Below, piece by piece: positions 33,764-43,185 of a DNA stretch of 64,000 bases. Under the pieces are notes generated by a model. It saw only the letters and a program-made list of their open reading frames with translations. It did no database searches and had not been told where the DNA came from. Every line of letters starts with the position of its first letter. Within the stretch, counting starts at the first letter, position 1. Source of the DNA: Paenibacillaceae bacterium (lineage in GTDB: Bacteria > Bacillota > Bacilli > Paenibacillales > Paenibacillaceae); contig CAAFUF010000015.1 of assembly GCA_900766135.1 (NCBI GenBank), positions 1 through 64,000 on the forward strand, read 5' to 3'. Made by a program: the position numbers and the translations under genes.

Positions 33764-34473
33764 ATGATCCGGATCGCGATCGTTGAGGATGAAGTTCATT
33801 ACCAAGAACAACTTGCGGCATTTTTGCAACGGTTTGAGCAAGAACGGGGAGAACACATCGAAATTGCAACGTATGCGGATGGTGATGAGTTTGTCGAGGA
33901 TTATAAGGCGCAGTTTGATATGTCCTCATGGATGTGCAAATGCGCTTTATGGACGGCATGTCGGCCGCGGAAGAAATCCGAAAGATGGATTCCAAAGTGG
34001 TCATTATGTTTATTACCAATATGGCGCAGTATGCAATCAAAGGTTATGAGGTGGATGCGCTTGATTATATCTTGAAGCCGATCTCCTATTTTCAGTTTTC
34101 GCAGCGCTTGAATCGGGCGATTGAACGGATGAAGAGACGGGAGGAGCATTATCTCACGATCAAGGTCAAGGGCGGAGTAAAGCGCTTTCGCATCTCGGAT
34201 ATTTATTATATCGAAAGTCAGGGGCATAAACTGATATTTGTCATGAAAACGGAAGCAGTTGAAACTTTCGGCACGATGAAGGAACTGGAGGAGCTGCTGG
34301 CGGAGCATCCTTTTTTCCGCGGCAATAAAGGGTATTTTATCAACCTGGAGCATGTGGAGGGGATGGACGATATTTTCGCCGTTGTTAAAGGTAAGCGGTT
34401 ACTGATCAGCCGACCCAAACGTAAAGCGTTTATGGAAGCCTTATCGAATTATTGGGGGGATGTGATCAAGTGA
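33764..34473 (+). pseudogene. LytTR-family response regulator with a one-base frameshift
   Basis: The first frame (33764 onward) encodes a receiver start, MIRIAIVEDEVHYQEQLAAF to YKAQFD. The second frame (about 33921-34473) continues exactly where it should, with the phosphoacceptor in LMDVQMRFMDGM, then ITNMAQYAIKGYEVDALDYILKP and a complete LytTR DNA-binding domain (LTIKVKGGVKRFRISDIYYIES to the end). One base appears missing near 33921 (GATATGTCC where GATATYGTCC is expected). Without the shift it is a normal regulator of about 236 residues. It may be a true mutation or a sequencing error. It is coupled to the kinase gene by a GTGA overlap. Confidence 0.88.
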
Positions 34474-35789
34474 ATACCGTTTTTCCGGAGATCCCCCGTT
34501 TATATACCGCGCTGGCGGAATGGTTGGCTTGCATCGTATACATTATGCCGCTGAGAAAACGGTTGAAGGGTTGGAGCTTATTCGCTTATTCAGCCGGTTT
34601 TCTGGGGGTACAGTCCTTGTTTTTAATGCTGACGAAAAATTTGCCGATCTATTTTTGGATTCCTTGTATGATCGCCGCGATTGGCCTCATGTTTTATTTC
34701 CTTTATACAAGCTGCTACATTAGTGTGCAGGAAGCGGGATATTTCAGCGTGAGGGCTTTTGTCGCCGCCGAATTTGTCGCTTCCTTGGAATGGCAGGTTC
34801 ACGTGTTCGTTTGGCGGGACAAGCCTGCTCCGGTATGGCAGGAAACCCTGCTGTTGATTCTGATCTACGGGGTAGCGTTTGCGATCATTTGGCTGCTGGA
34901 GAAGCGGCATATTCCCGAGGAGGGCAAACTGAATATTAGGCAGCGCGAGCTATGGTCGACGGTATTTATCGGTGCCGCCGTATTCGGCATTAGCAACCTG
35001 AGCTTTGTCAGCACGCAAACGCCGTTCAGCGGACAGTATGCGCAAGAGATTCTGAATATTCGTACACTTGTCGACCTGGGCGGCTTTGCAATTTTATATG
35101 CTTACCACATTCAGCTTAATGAGCTGCGCATCCGGCATGAGCTGAAAGCGGTACAAAACCTGCTGCAGCACCAATTCTCGCAGTATCAGCAATCGAAAGA
35201 AAGCATCGAGCTGATTAACATTAAATATCATGATTTGAAAAATCAAATTATTGCGGTGCGTGCCGAAGAAGATGCGGAGAAACGCAATGCTTATCTGAAG
35301 AAAATGGAAGACGAAATCAAGCTATTCGAAGCGCAGAACAAAACCGGCAATCATGTTCTGGATACGCTGCTGGCCAGCAAAAATATGTATTGCATTAGAA
35401 ATGGGATCACGCTCACTTGCGTGGCGGACGGAAGCTTGCTTCGCGAGATCGACATCATCGATATCTGTACGATTTTTGGCAATGCGCTCGATAATGCGAT
35501 CGAATATGAACAACGCATTGAAGAAGCGGAAAAGCGCTTGATCCATGTGTCGGTGTTTGCGCAAAAAGGCTTTATTATGATCCGCTTTGAGAATTATTTT
35601 GAAGGCGAATTGGAACTGGACGGAAATTTGCCGGTAACGACAAAGACGGATACGTTTAATCATGGCTACGGGTTAAAAAGCATTCGTTATTCCGTGGAAA
35701 AATACGGCGGTGTCGTCAGCATCGGGAGGCAGGACAGCTGGTTTGAGCTGAAGATTTTAATTCCCATGAAGCATGCGAACCTGGGTTAA
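34470..35789 (+). CDS. AgrC-like sensor histidine kinase (GHKL type)
   Basis: 439 residues. About six hydrophobic segments fill residues 10-200. A cytoplasmic linker QHQFSQYQQSKESIELINIKYHDLKNQI then carries the phosphoacceptor His in KYHDLKN, the AgrC-type H-box. The GHKL ATPase domain (about 330-435) has FGNALDNAIE and GYGLKSIRYSVEKYGG. The GTG at 34470 overlaps the regulator stop and follows GGGGGGA. Kinases of this class usually sense peptides. No peptide gene was recognised nearby. It is complete although its regulator is frameshifted. Confidence 0.92.
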   Translation: MNTVFPEIPRLYTALAEWLACIVYIMPLRKRLKGWSLFAYSAGFLGVQSLFLMLTKNLPIYFWIPCMIAAIGLMFYFLYTSCYISVQEAGYFSVRAFVAAEFVASLEWQVHVFVWRDKPAPVWQETLLLILIYGVAFAIIWLLEKRHIPEEGKLNIRQRELWSTVFIGAAVFGISNLSFVSTQTPFSGQYAQEILNIRTLVDLGGFAILYAYHIQLNELRIRHELKAVQNLLQHQFSQYQQSKESIELINIKYHDLKNQIIAVRAEEDAEKRNAYLKKMEDEIKLFEAQNKTGNHVLDTLLASKNMYCIRNGITLTCVADGSLLREIDIIDICTIFGNALDNAIEYEQRIEEAEKRLIHVSVFAQKGFIMIRFENYFEGELELDGNLPVTTKTDTFNHGYGLKSIRYSVEKYGGVVSIGRQDSWFELKILIPMKHANLG

Positions 35790-35790
35790 G

Positions 35791-35838
35791 CGGCGTGCGG
35801 GCGGTCAGTATAACTGGCGGTTTGCACGCCTTTTTTTT
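35791..35838 (+). terminator. Rho-independent terminator
   Basis: GGCGTGC pairs with GCACGCC around a long loop and is followed by eight T residues. It closes the two-component operon. Confidence 0.82.
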
Positions 35839-35848
35839 GTGTCACGGT

Positions 35849-35915
35849 ACAGTTCATGCAAAAATCCGTACAGTTTATGCGGTTTCCCGGGCCATAAACA
35901 AATACGTGCTAGAAT
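35849..35915 (+). promoter_or_regulatory. LytTR-type direct repeats and promoter of the GH3-galactofuranose operon
   Basis: ACAGTTCAT (35849-35857) and ACAGTTTAT (35870-35878) are separated by 12 bases, the exact architecture of LytTR binding sites (repeats WMMGTTNRK with 12-13 bp). The extended -10 TGCTAGAAT ends at 35915. The place of the -35 (about 35887-35892) is GC-rich and non-consensus, as expected of an activator-dependent promoter. A leader of about 150 bases follows with no gene. Confidence 0.85.
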
Positions 35916-36075
35916 GGTTCGTGTGAAGCATGGGGGGCAGTAACTGCGGGGAACATCCGCTAAGTTTGATAAAAATGAATACGCTTTATTTTAGAGCTTT
36001 CAAGCGGATCGTTCTCGCAGGCATCAATCGTGTATCCATCCGGAACACCTAAATACAGAGGAGGAAAAAGAGCAA

Positions 36076-38979
36076 ATGATCGAACTCAATATGCAAGATG
36101 TCATGAACGTTGTCAATCTTGCACGGCCGTATTTGATTTTCTTCGGCGTCTTTTTGCTGGTCATGTTGATCGTGATGGTGCTGGTAAGAAAATGGGCAAA
36201 ACCAAAAAAATATATGGTGCGTGCTCAAGCGGGGATGGCCATCTTTTTAGTATTTATTATTGTTGCGAACCTGACGTCATTCGGTCCGATGTCCACCTTG
36301 CTGACATTGGCCACCGGTAAAGGAAAGATCAGCGAGCAATCGGCCGCGCATGCGAAGGAGATCGGCGAAGAGATCGCCGCGGAAGGCATTGTGCTGCTGG
36401 ATAACGAAAACGGTTTCTTACCCCTTCCCTCCCATACAAAAATCAATGTTTTCGGATGGGCTTCAACGAATCCAATTTACGGCGGTACCGGGTCCGGAGC
36501 CATGTCGGATTCGTATCCGACGGTCAGCTTGCTGGACGGTTTAACGAATGCGGGCTTTGAGCTGAATTCGGAGCTTTCTGATTTCTACGCCGCTTACAGA
36601 GGAGAACGGCCGGCGTCGGGAATTTTTGAACAAAACTGGACCTTACCCGAACCGGCTGTATCTTCTTATCCTGGGGAAATGGTAGATCATGCGAAAAGCT
36701 TCTCGGATACGGCGATGCTGGTGATCGGGCGTTCCGGCGGAGAAGGCGGCGACCTTCCTCAAGATCCGTCGAAGGCGACGTATGAGAATAACTCGGAAGA
36801 ATATCCCGATTTTGATGAGGGTCAGCACTACCTGCAGCTCAATCGTTATGAGCGGGAATTGCTTGATCTGGTTACATCCAATTTTGACAATGTCATCCTC
36901 GTGTATAGCGGTGCAAACGCTTTCGAGCTTGGTTTTACGGAACAATACGAGCAAATTAAGAGCGTTGTTTGGGTGCCGGGAACGGGTCAAACGGGGTTTG
37001 ATTCTTTTGGCAAAATCATCAGCGGGGAAATTAACCCGTCAGGTAAAACAGCAGATACGTTTGTATATGATTTGACCCGATCTCCTTATTTCAACAACAT
37101 CGGCGACTTTGCTTATCGGAATATGGATGATCTGAAAGTAAATGTGTTCAACCGGGATGTTACGCCTACTTTCGTAAATTACGTAGAGAACATCTATGTC
37201 GGATACCGTTTCTATGAAACGGCACATGACGAAGGCTTCATTAATTATGAAGATACGGTGCTTTATCCGTTTGGTTATGGTTTGTCCTACACTACCTTCA
37301 AGCAAGAAATGGGACAAATGCAAACGGATCGCGAGGGCAATCTTTCAGTAGATGTAGCGGTTACAAACACAGGTTCTGTAGCCGGTAAAGAAGTGGTGGA
37401 ACTCTACTACAGTCCTCCTTACACGAATGGCGGCATTGAAAAATCGTCCGTGAATCTTGTAGCATTTGACAAAACGGATACGCTGGAGCCCGGTGCTTCG
37501 CAAACCTTAACGCTTACCTTCAAAGCGGAAGACATGGCATCTTACGATACGTATGGTGCGGGCGCATGGGTGCTGGAGGAAGGCGATTATGTCATCTCGT
37601 TGCGTTCGGACTCGCACACGGTTCTCGGCGAACAAACCTACCATGTTGATCAAGCTATGACGTATGGCGAAGACAATAAACGCTCGACCGACCAAGTAGC
37701 GGCCGTAAATCAGTTTGATTTTGCCGAAGGCGATATCACTTACTTGTCCCGCAAAGACGGCTTCGCCAACTATGAAGCGGCAGTGGCTGCACCGGCAACC
37801 TATGACATGAGCGCAGAAGTCAAAGCCGTTTTCAGAAATAAATCCAACTATGATCCGAGCGAATTTAATAAGTCGGACGATGTGATGCCGGTCACGGGTG
37901 CGAAAAACGGCCTGAAGCTGGAACAGCTGCGCGGGTTGTCCTATGAGGATGAGGCCTGGGAGCCGTTGCTCGATCAACTTACGATCGGCGATATGGTGAC
38001 CTTGATCGGTTACGGCGGCTACCAAACGTCAGAAGCAAAATCCGTCGGGAAAGTATCTACCGTCGACGTTGATGGACCGGCTTCGCTGAACAACAATTTC
38101 ACGCGCGTTGGTTCCATCGGCTTCCCGTCTGCGGTAACGATGGCGAATACCTGGAATGAAGAGCTGGCCATAAAATTTGGTCAAAGCATCGGAGAAATGG
38201 CCGTCGATATGGGGGTATCCGGTTGGTATGCTCCGGCGATGAACATGCACCGTTCCGCATTCGCCGGACGCAACTTTGAATACTATTCGGAAGACGGGCT
38301 GCTGGCCGGCAAAATCTCCGCTAACGCCATTATCGGCGCGAAAGAATTTGGCGTCTACGCGTATATTAAGCACTTTGCGCTTAACGATCAAGAGAATAAC
38401 CGCTTGAACATGTTGACAACTTGGTCAACGGAACAAGCCATTCGCGAGATTTACTTAAAGCCGTTTGAAATTGCCGTCAAAGAAGGCGGTGCAGGCGCAG
38501 TGATGTCCTCGTTCAATTATGTCGGACCGGAATGGGCCGGCGGTTCCAATGCCTTGTTAAACGAAGTGCTGCGCGAGGAGTGGGGCTTCCGGGGCATGGT
38601 GATTACCGATTATTTCGGCGGTTATGGCTACATGGACATGGACCGCGCGATTCGTGGCGGCGGTGACATGGCGTTGGTTGCGTATGAAAGTGACGGCAAC
38701 GTACTGGATGACACCGACAGCGCAACCGCGGTAAGCGCCATGCGGCAAGCGTCGAAGAATATTATGTATACCGTAGTCAACAGCCGTGCCTATAGTGCGG
38801 AAGCCTTAAGCCAAGGGATGCCGGTATGGCAGGTCATGGCCATCGTCATCGACATCGCGGCCGCTGTGATCCTCCTTCTGCTTGAACTGGCGGTGATCAA
38901 ACAATTCAGAAAGAAATTAGCGCAATGGCAGGCGGAGAAGGCGCTGCAGGCGCAGGAAGCTGAAATTCAGGCAATATAA
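36076..38979 (+). CDS. Membrane-anchored GH3 glycosidase with swapped domain order
   Basis: 967 residues. Two N-terminal membrane helices (about 14-37 and 51-70) and one C-terminal helix (about 918-940) anchor it. Unlike normal GH3 enzymes, the GH3 C-terminal domain comes first (about 85-335: EGIVLLDNENGFLPLP), then a fibronectin-like domain (about 415-490), then the catalytic barrel last (about 590-895). KHFALND (Lys765-His766) and the nucleophile Asp845 in ITDYFGG are present, so the enzyme should be active. A similar reversed order is known for the Ruminococcus albus beta-glucosidase. ATG follows AGGAGG. First gene of the operon. Confidence 0.93.
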   Translation: MIELNMQDVMNVVNLARPYLIFFGVFLLVMLIVMVLVRKWAKPKKYMVRAQAGMAIFLVFIIVANLTSFGPMSTLLTLATGKGKISEQSAAHAKEIGEEIAAEGIVLLDNENGFLPLPSHTKINVFGWASTNPIYGGTGSGAMSDSYPTVSLLDGLTNAGFELNSELSDFYAAYRGERPASGIFEQNWTLPEPAVSSYPGEMVDHAKSFSDTAMLVIGRSGGEGGDLPQDPSKATYENNSEEYPDFDEGQHYLQLNRYERELLDLVTSNFDNVILVYSGANAFELGFTEQYEQIKSVVWVPGTGQTGFDSFGKIISGEINPSGKTADTFVYDLTRSPYFNNIGDFAYRNMDDLKVNVFNRDVTPTFVNYVENIYVGYRFYETAHDEGFINYEDTVLYPFGYGLSYTTFKQEMGQMQTDREGNLSVDVAVTNTGSVAGKEVVELYYSPPYTNGGIEKSSVNLVAFDKTDTLEPGASQTLTLTFKAEDMASYDTYGAGAWVLEEGDYVISLRSDSHTVLGEQTYHVDQAMTYGEDNKRSTDQVAAVNQFDFAEGDITYLSRKDGFANYEAAVAAPATYDMSAEVKAVFRNKSNYDPSEFNKSDDVMPVTGAKNGLKLEQLRGLSYEDEAWEPLLDQLTIGDMVTLIGYGGYQTSEAKSVGKVSTVDVDGPASLNNNFTRVGSIGFPSAVTMANTWNEELAIKFGQSIGEMAVDMGVSGWYAPAMNMHRSAFAGRNFEYYSEDGLLAGKISANAIIGAKEFGVYAYIKHFALNDQENNRLNMLTTWSTEQAIREIYLKPFEIAVKEGGAGAVMSSFNYVGPEWAGGSNALLNEVLREEWGFRGMVITDYFGGYGYMDMDRAIRGGGDMALVAYESDGNVLDDTDSATAVSAMRQASKNIMYTVVNSRAYSAEALSQGMPVWQVMAIVIDIAAAVILLLLELAVIKQFRKKLAQWQAEKALQAQEAEIQAI

Positions 38980-39062
38980 ATAAAAAAAGGGCGGAGCAGT
39001 GTTAAGTCCGATCAGGTTTTGGGCTTATGGCTGCTCTATTCCAAATGGGTGGAGATATCCGT

Positions 39063-41504
39063 ATGAAACACAAAGAGCTTATCGAAATCATGACTCTGCA
39101 AGAAAAAGCGTCGCTTATGTCGGGCAAAGACTTTTGGCAAACGCAAAATATCGATCGTCTAGGCATTCAAAGCATTTTTCTTGCGGACGGCCCGCATGGG
39201 ATTCGGCGGCAAGAGGAAGCGGCGGACCATCTTGGGCTGAATCCCAGTCTTCCGGCAACCTGCTTCCCTACAGCGGCGACCGTTGCGAACAGCTGGAATG
39301 AGGAACTCGTTGAAACGATGGGCTTGTATCTCGGCAAGGAAGCCGTCGCGCAAAACGTTAATGTGCTGCTGGGTCCCGGCGTCAATATGAAACGAAATCC
39401 GCTTGCGGGAAGAAATTTTGAATATTTCAGCGAAGATCCCTATTTGGCAGGCAAGCTGGCCGCAGGGATGATTCGCGGCATTCAATCGCAGGGGATAGCC
39501 GCTTGTGTCAAGCATTTCGCCGCGAACAATCAAGAAGAGCGCCGGATGGTCATCGATACGATTGTCGACGAACGGACATTGCGCGAAATTTATTTGACGG
39601 CTTTTGAAATGGCGATCGAGGAAGGCCGTACCCAAACGGTGATGTCGTCCTACAATAGGCTAAATGGCGCGTTTACGAATGAGAATCTCCATCTGATGCG
39701 CGACATTTTGCGCAAGGAATGGGGGTTCGAGGGACTTGTCGTGACCGATTGGGGCGGTTGCAATGATCGCGTTGCGGGTCTAATTGCCGGCAATGAGCTG
39801 GAAATGCCAACAACCGCTGGAGAAACGAACAATGAAATCATTGCGGCCGTCAAATCCGGTCAATTGAAAGAAGAAGTACTGGATGAGTGTGTGGATAGAC
39901 TATTGCAGCTTATCTTCCACACAACTGCAGCCCTGCAAGTGGAAAAAACGGAAATCGACAAGCAAGCGCATCATCGCATGGCGCAAAAAGTTGCGGAAGA
40001 GTCTATTGTACTTTTAAAAAATCAAGATCGGATCCTGCCGATTAACAAAGAGAAAAAAGTAGCGGTCATTGGCGATTTCGCGCAAGCGGCCCGTTATCAA
40101 GGAGCGGGCTCCTCGATCGTCAATCCGACAATTCTGGATCAAACGCTGCCGAATCTGGAGCCGTCGGGGCTGACCTGCATCGGTTTTGCGCAAGGCTTTC
40201 ATCGGTATGGCAAAAAGAGCCGGAGAATGATCGCGGAAGCGTGCGTGCTTGCCCAAAAAGCCGATGTTGTACTGCTGTATATCGGACTGGATGAAGTAAC
40301 GGAAGCAGAAGGGCTCGACCGCCAGAATGCTGAATTACCCGCGAATCAAACTGAACTGCTGCATGCTTTATATCAAGCGAATCCGAACATTGTCGCTGTG
40401 CTGTCCTGTGGCGCGGTCGTCGAAATGCCGTGGATTAATCAAGTAAAAGGGCTTGTACATGCCCATTTAAGCGGTCAGGCTGGAGCAAAAGCCGTGCTGC
40501 GCGTCTTGACCGGAGATGTGAATCCGTCCGGAAAACTTGCCGAAACCTATCCGCTTCGATATGAGGACACGCCTTCATATTATCAATTTCCGGGCAAGGA
40601 GGTCAGCGTAGAATATCGTGAAGGCCCGTATATCGGTTATCGCTATTTTGATACGGCTGGCGTTGACGTGTTGTTTCCTTTCGGCTATGGACTAAGCTAC
40701 ACCCGTTTTGAATATGCAAATCTGCAGGTGACCAAACAAGGCGTCAGCTTCGAGATCACAAACACCGGTAGTGTGGCGGGGATGGAAGCGGCACAGCTTT
40801 ATGTCGGCTGTCAATCCAAGCTGATTTTCCGGCCGCGCAAGGAATTAAAGGGCTTTGCGAAAGTACGGCTAAATCCGGGCGAAACGAAAACGGTCACGAT
40901 TCCGTTCGATAATAAAACCTTCCGTTACTTTAATGTTAAAACAAACGGATGGGAAGTCGAAGCAGCCGATTACGACATTATGATTGGCGCATCCAGCGCC
41001 GATATTCGCTTGCAGGGCACGCTGTTTGTTGAAGGAACAGGGGCTCCGCTCCCGTATGATGCGAGTAAACTGCCTTCCTATTATTCAGGCAAAGTACAGA
41101 AGGTCAGTCAAGCGGAGTTTGAAAGTTTAATAGGAACCCAAATTCCAAATGCCAAATGGGATCGTACAAAACCGCTTGGGCTTAATGATACGATTGCCCA
41201 GTGTCAATACGCCCGAGGTTTTGCGGCTAGATTTGCCTTCCATGCCATCGTATTCTCTCATTGGTTCTTGCAAAAACTCGGCAAACACAGCACAGCCAAT
41301 TTGATTATGATGTCGGTTTATCATATGCCGTTTAGAGGCGTGGCGCGAATGACGGGCGGCATGATCAATATGCCGATGCTGGACGGAATATTACAGATCG
41401 TGAACGGTCAATTTTTTAAAGGACTCTCGCATTTGTTAAGAGAAAGAAAAAAGCTGAAAAAGGAAAAGAACGGGATTTCTGGCGCGGCAAAGGGAGATGT
41501 ATGA
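39063..41504 (+). CDS. Glycoside hydrolase family 3 enzyme (beta-glucosidase-like) with C-terminal extension
   Basis: 813 residues, no signal peptide, so probably cytoplasmic. Normal GH3 order: barrel about 5-290 with GRNFEYFSEDPYLAGKLAAG, KHFAANNQE and nucleophile Asp229 in VTDWGG; alpha/beta sandwich about 310-520 (EESIVLLKNQDRILPINK); fibronectin-like domain about 560-665. A tail of about 150 residues follows, with HAIVFSHWFLQKLGKHSTANL and a Lys-rich end, seen in some Firmicute GH3 proteins; its role is unknown. The ATG at 39063 follows GGTGGAG. Confidence 0.93.
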   Translation: MKHKELIEIMTLQEKASLMSGKDFWQTQNIDRLGIQSIFLADGPHGIRRQEEAADHLGLNPSLPATCFPTAATVANSWNEELVETMGLYLGKEAVAQNVNVLLGPGVNMKRNPLAGRNFEYFSEDPYLAGKLAAGMIRGIQSQGIAACVKHFAANNQEERRMVIDTIVDERTLREIYLTAFEMAIEEGRTQTVMSSYNRLNGAFTNENLHLMRDILRKEWGFEGLVVTDWGGCNDRVAGLIAGNELEMPTTAGETNNEIIAAVKSGQLKEEVLDECVDRLLQLIFHTTAALQVEKTEIDKQAHHRMAQKVAEESIVLLKNQDRILPINKEKKVAVIGDFAQAARYQGAGSSIVNPTILDQTLPNLEPSGLTCIGFAQGFHRYGKKSRRMIAEACVLAQKADVVLLYIGLDEVTEAEGLDRQNAELPANQTELLHALYQANPNIVAVLSCGAVVEMPWINQVKGLVHAHLSGQAGAKAVLRVLTGDVNPSGKLAETYPLRYEDTPSYYQFPGKEVSVEYREGPYIGYRYFDTAGVDVLFPFGYGLSYTRFEYANLQVTKQGVSFEITNTGSVAGMEAAQLYVGCQSKLIFRPRKELKGFAKVRLNPGETKTVTIPFDNKTFRYFNVKTNGWEVEAADYDIMIGASSADIRLQGTLFVEGTGAPLPYDASKLPSYYSGKVQKVSQAEFESLIGTQIPNAKWDRTKPLGLNDTIAQCQYARGFAARFAFHAIVFSHWFLQKLGKHSTANLIMMSVYHMPFRGVARMTGGMINMPMLDGILQIVNGQFFKGLSHLLRERKKLKKEKNGISGAAKGDV

Positions 41505-41508
41505 TAGA

Positions 41509-42138
41509 ATGGGGAAGCTGAAAGATCATAAACTGGCGGGCGCTACCATCGGATTTTGGAAGAGGTACAAAGAAAAGCACCCTAATATTGCCCAATTTCT
41601 TGTCTTCTTTATGCTGAGCAACGGAGTTACCGTGCTGCAGCTGGCGCTAATGCCTATGTTCAAATGGTTGTTCGCCAAGACGGCATTGGTTCATCAGAAT
41701 TTTCAGATTTTGCAGTTTGGCCATAACTTTGACGGAAGCCCGTATTATGTGTTTGACTATGCGGCCGGTCCATTGGCGGACGGCGGTGGCGGCGGTCTTT
41801 CTTATTTTCTGGCTGTGCAAATCACGATTGCCATTGCGCAAATCATCAACTTTTTTGCCCAAAGAAATGTTACGTTTAAGTCGAACAGCAACATTTGGCG
41901 CGCCGCATTTTGGTATGTGATCGCTTATCTCATAATTACCATCGGGGCTGCTGCGGCCCAAGGATTTTATAAAGCGCCGATCTACAATTTATTTATGAAT
42001 ACATGGGGGATGGGCTCGGCGGGCGAGACCACGGCAGATCTGATCACGATGATAATTAACAGCGCCATCTCGTTCTGGGTATTCTTCCCGATCTTTAAAG
42101 TAATATTTAAACAAAAATCCGATACACCGGATAAGTAA
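41509..42138 (+). CDS. GtrA-like membrane protein
   Basis: About 209 residues with four hydrophobic helices (near 30-52, 100-125, 135-160 and 180-200) in the pattern of the GtrA family, which includes proposed flippases or helpers for undecaprenyl-phosphate sugars. The motif QIINFFAQRNVTFKS is the conserved GtrA cytoplasmic loop. An unusual exposed Gly-rich loop (DGGGGGLSYF) lies between helices one and two. A start at 41497 overlaps the previous stop but lies directly on the ribosome site AAGGGAG, so 41509 is preferred. Likely moves a lipid-linked sugar for the GT2 next to it. Confidence 0.86.
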   Translation: MGKLKDHKLAGATIGFWKRYKEKHPNIAQFLVFFMLSNGVTVLQLALMPMFKWLFAKTALVHQNFQILQFGHNFDGSPYYVFDYAAGPLADGGGGGLSYFLAVQITIAIAQIINFFAQRNVTFKSNSNIWRAAFWYVIAYLIITIGAAAAQGFYKAPIYNLFMNTWGMGSAGETTADLITMIINSAISFWVFFPIFKVIFKQKSDTPDK

Positions 42139-42152
42139 AGGGTTGTGAGAAC

Positions 42153-43169
42153 ATGAAGCTATTATCAGTCGTTATTCCTTGCTATAATTCACAAGATTAT
42201 ATGAGATACTGCATCGAGTCCTTACTGCCTGGCGGGGAAAGCGTGGAGATCCTGATAGTAAACGACGGTTCAAGCGACAAGACCGGAGAGATTGCGGATG
42301 ATTACGCGACCCGATATCCGGCCCTGATTAAATCCATCCATCAACCCAACGGTGGGCATGGCGAAGCGGTCAACGCCGGGATCAGGCAGGCCAGCGGTTT
42401 ATATATGAAAGTGGTTGACAGCGATGATTGGGTAGACATCAGCGCTTACTTGGAAATTGTGGCGGTTCTGGAACGCCTGGTCGTTGAGCGGCAACCCGTC
42501 GATTTGCTGGTCAGCAATTATGTTTATGAAAAAGAAGGCGCCAAGTACAAAAAAGTGATGAAATATGGAAATGTGCTGCCGGAAAACCGGGTGTTGACCT
42601 GGGAGGAGATCGGCCGCTTCCGCAAAGGGCAGTACTTGATGATGCATTCGCTCATTTACCGGACCGCGTTGCTGCGGGAGTGCGGGTTGACCCTGCCCAA
42701 ACATACGTTTTATGTCGATAATTTGTATGTGACGATGCCTTTGCCCCACGTAAAAAATCTCTATTATCTTAACGTCGATTTTTATCGCTATTATATCGGG
42801 CGAGACGATCAATCGGTCAATGAGCGGGTGATGATCGCCCGGATTGATCAGCAGTTGAAGGTGAACAAGCTGATGATCGAGCAGATCGATTTGGCGAGCG
42901 TCCGCAGCAGTAAACTGCGTCACTATTTATACCATCATCTGGAGATCGTCACGATGATTTCGACGATTCTGCTGATCCGTTCGGGCTCGAAAGAAAATTT
43001 GCGCAAAAAACGGGCGTTTTGGCAATTCATTATGGACTATGATCTGGAGTTGTACCATCGCTTGCGATACGGCATGATGGGGCGGCTGCTCAGCCTGCCG
43101 GGCCGTGTCGGACGCGGCATCTCGATCGGCGTGTACAAAATCACGCAAAAGGTCGTCGGATTTAACTGA
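42153..43169 (+). CDS. Family 2 glycosyltransferase
   Basis: 338 residues, soluble with no clear membrane helix. The GT-A fold begins LLSVVIPCYNSQDYMRYCIES. EILIVNDGSSDKT and MKVVDSDDWVD supply the nucleotide-sugar and metal-binding acidic residues. It probably transfers a sugar to a lipid or polymer acceptor. Neighbours GtrA and UDP-galactopyranose mutase suggest a galactofuranose-containing product (inference). RBS AAGGGTTGTGAG. Confidence 0.92.
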   Translation: MKLLSVVIPCYNSQDYMRYCIESLLPGGESVEILIVNDGSSDKTGEIADDYATRYPALIKSIHQPNGGHGEAVNAGIRQASGLYMKVVDSDDWVDISAYLEIVAVLERLVVERQPVDLLVSNYVYEKEGAKYKKVMKYGNVLPENRVLTWEEIGRFRKGQYLMMHSLIYRTALLRECGLTLPKHTFYVDNLYVTMPLPHVKNLYYLNVDFYRYYIGRDDQSVNERVMIARIDQQLKVNKLMIEQIDLASVRSSKLRHYLYHHLEIVTMISTILLIRSGSKENLRKKRAFWQFIMDYDLELYHRLRYGMMGRLLSLPGRVGRGISIGVYKITQKVVGFN

Positions 43170-43185
43170 CTTGGAGGCTTCTCTG

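Noticed and set aside
35922..36075. Riboswitch in the leader of the GH3 operon
   Set aside because: Short local pairing (ATCCGCT/AGCGGAT) is present but no known aptamer pattern was recognised.
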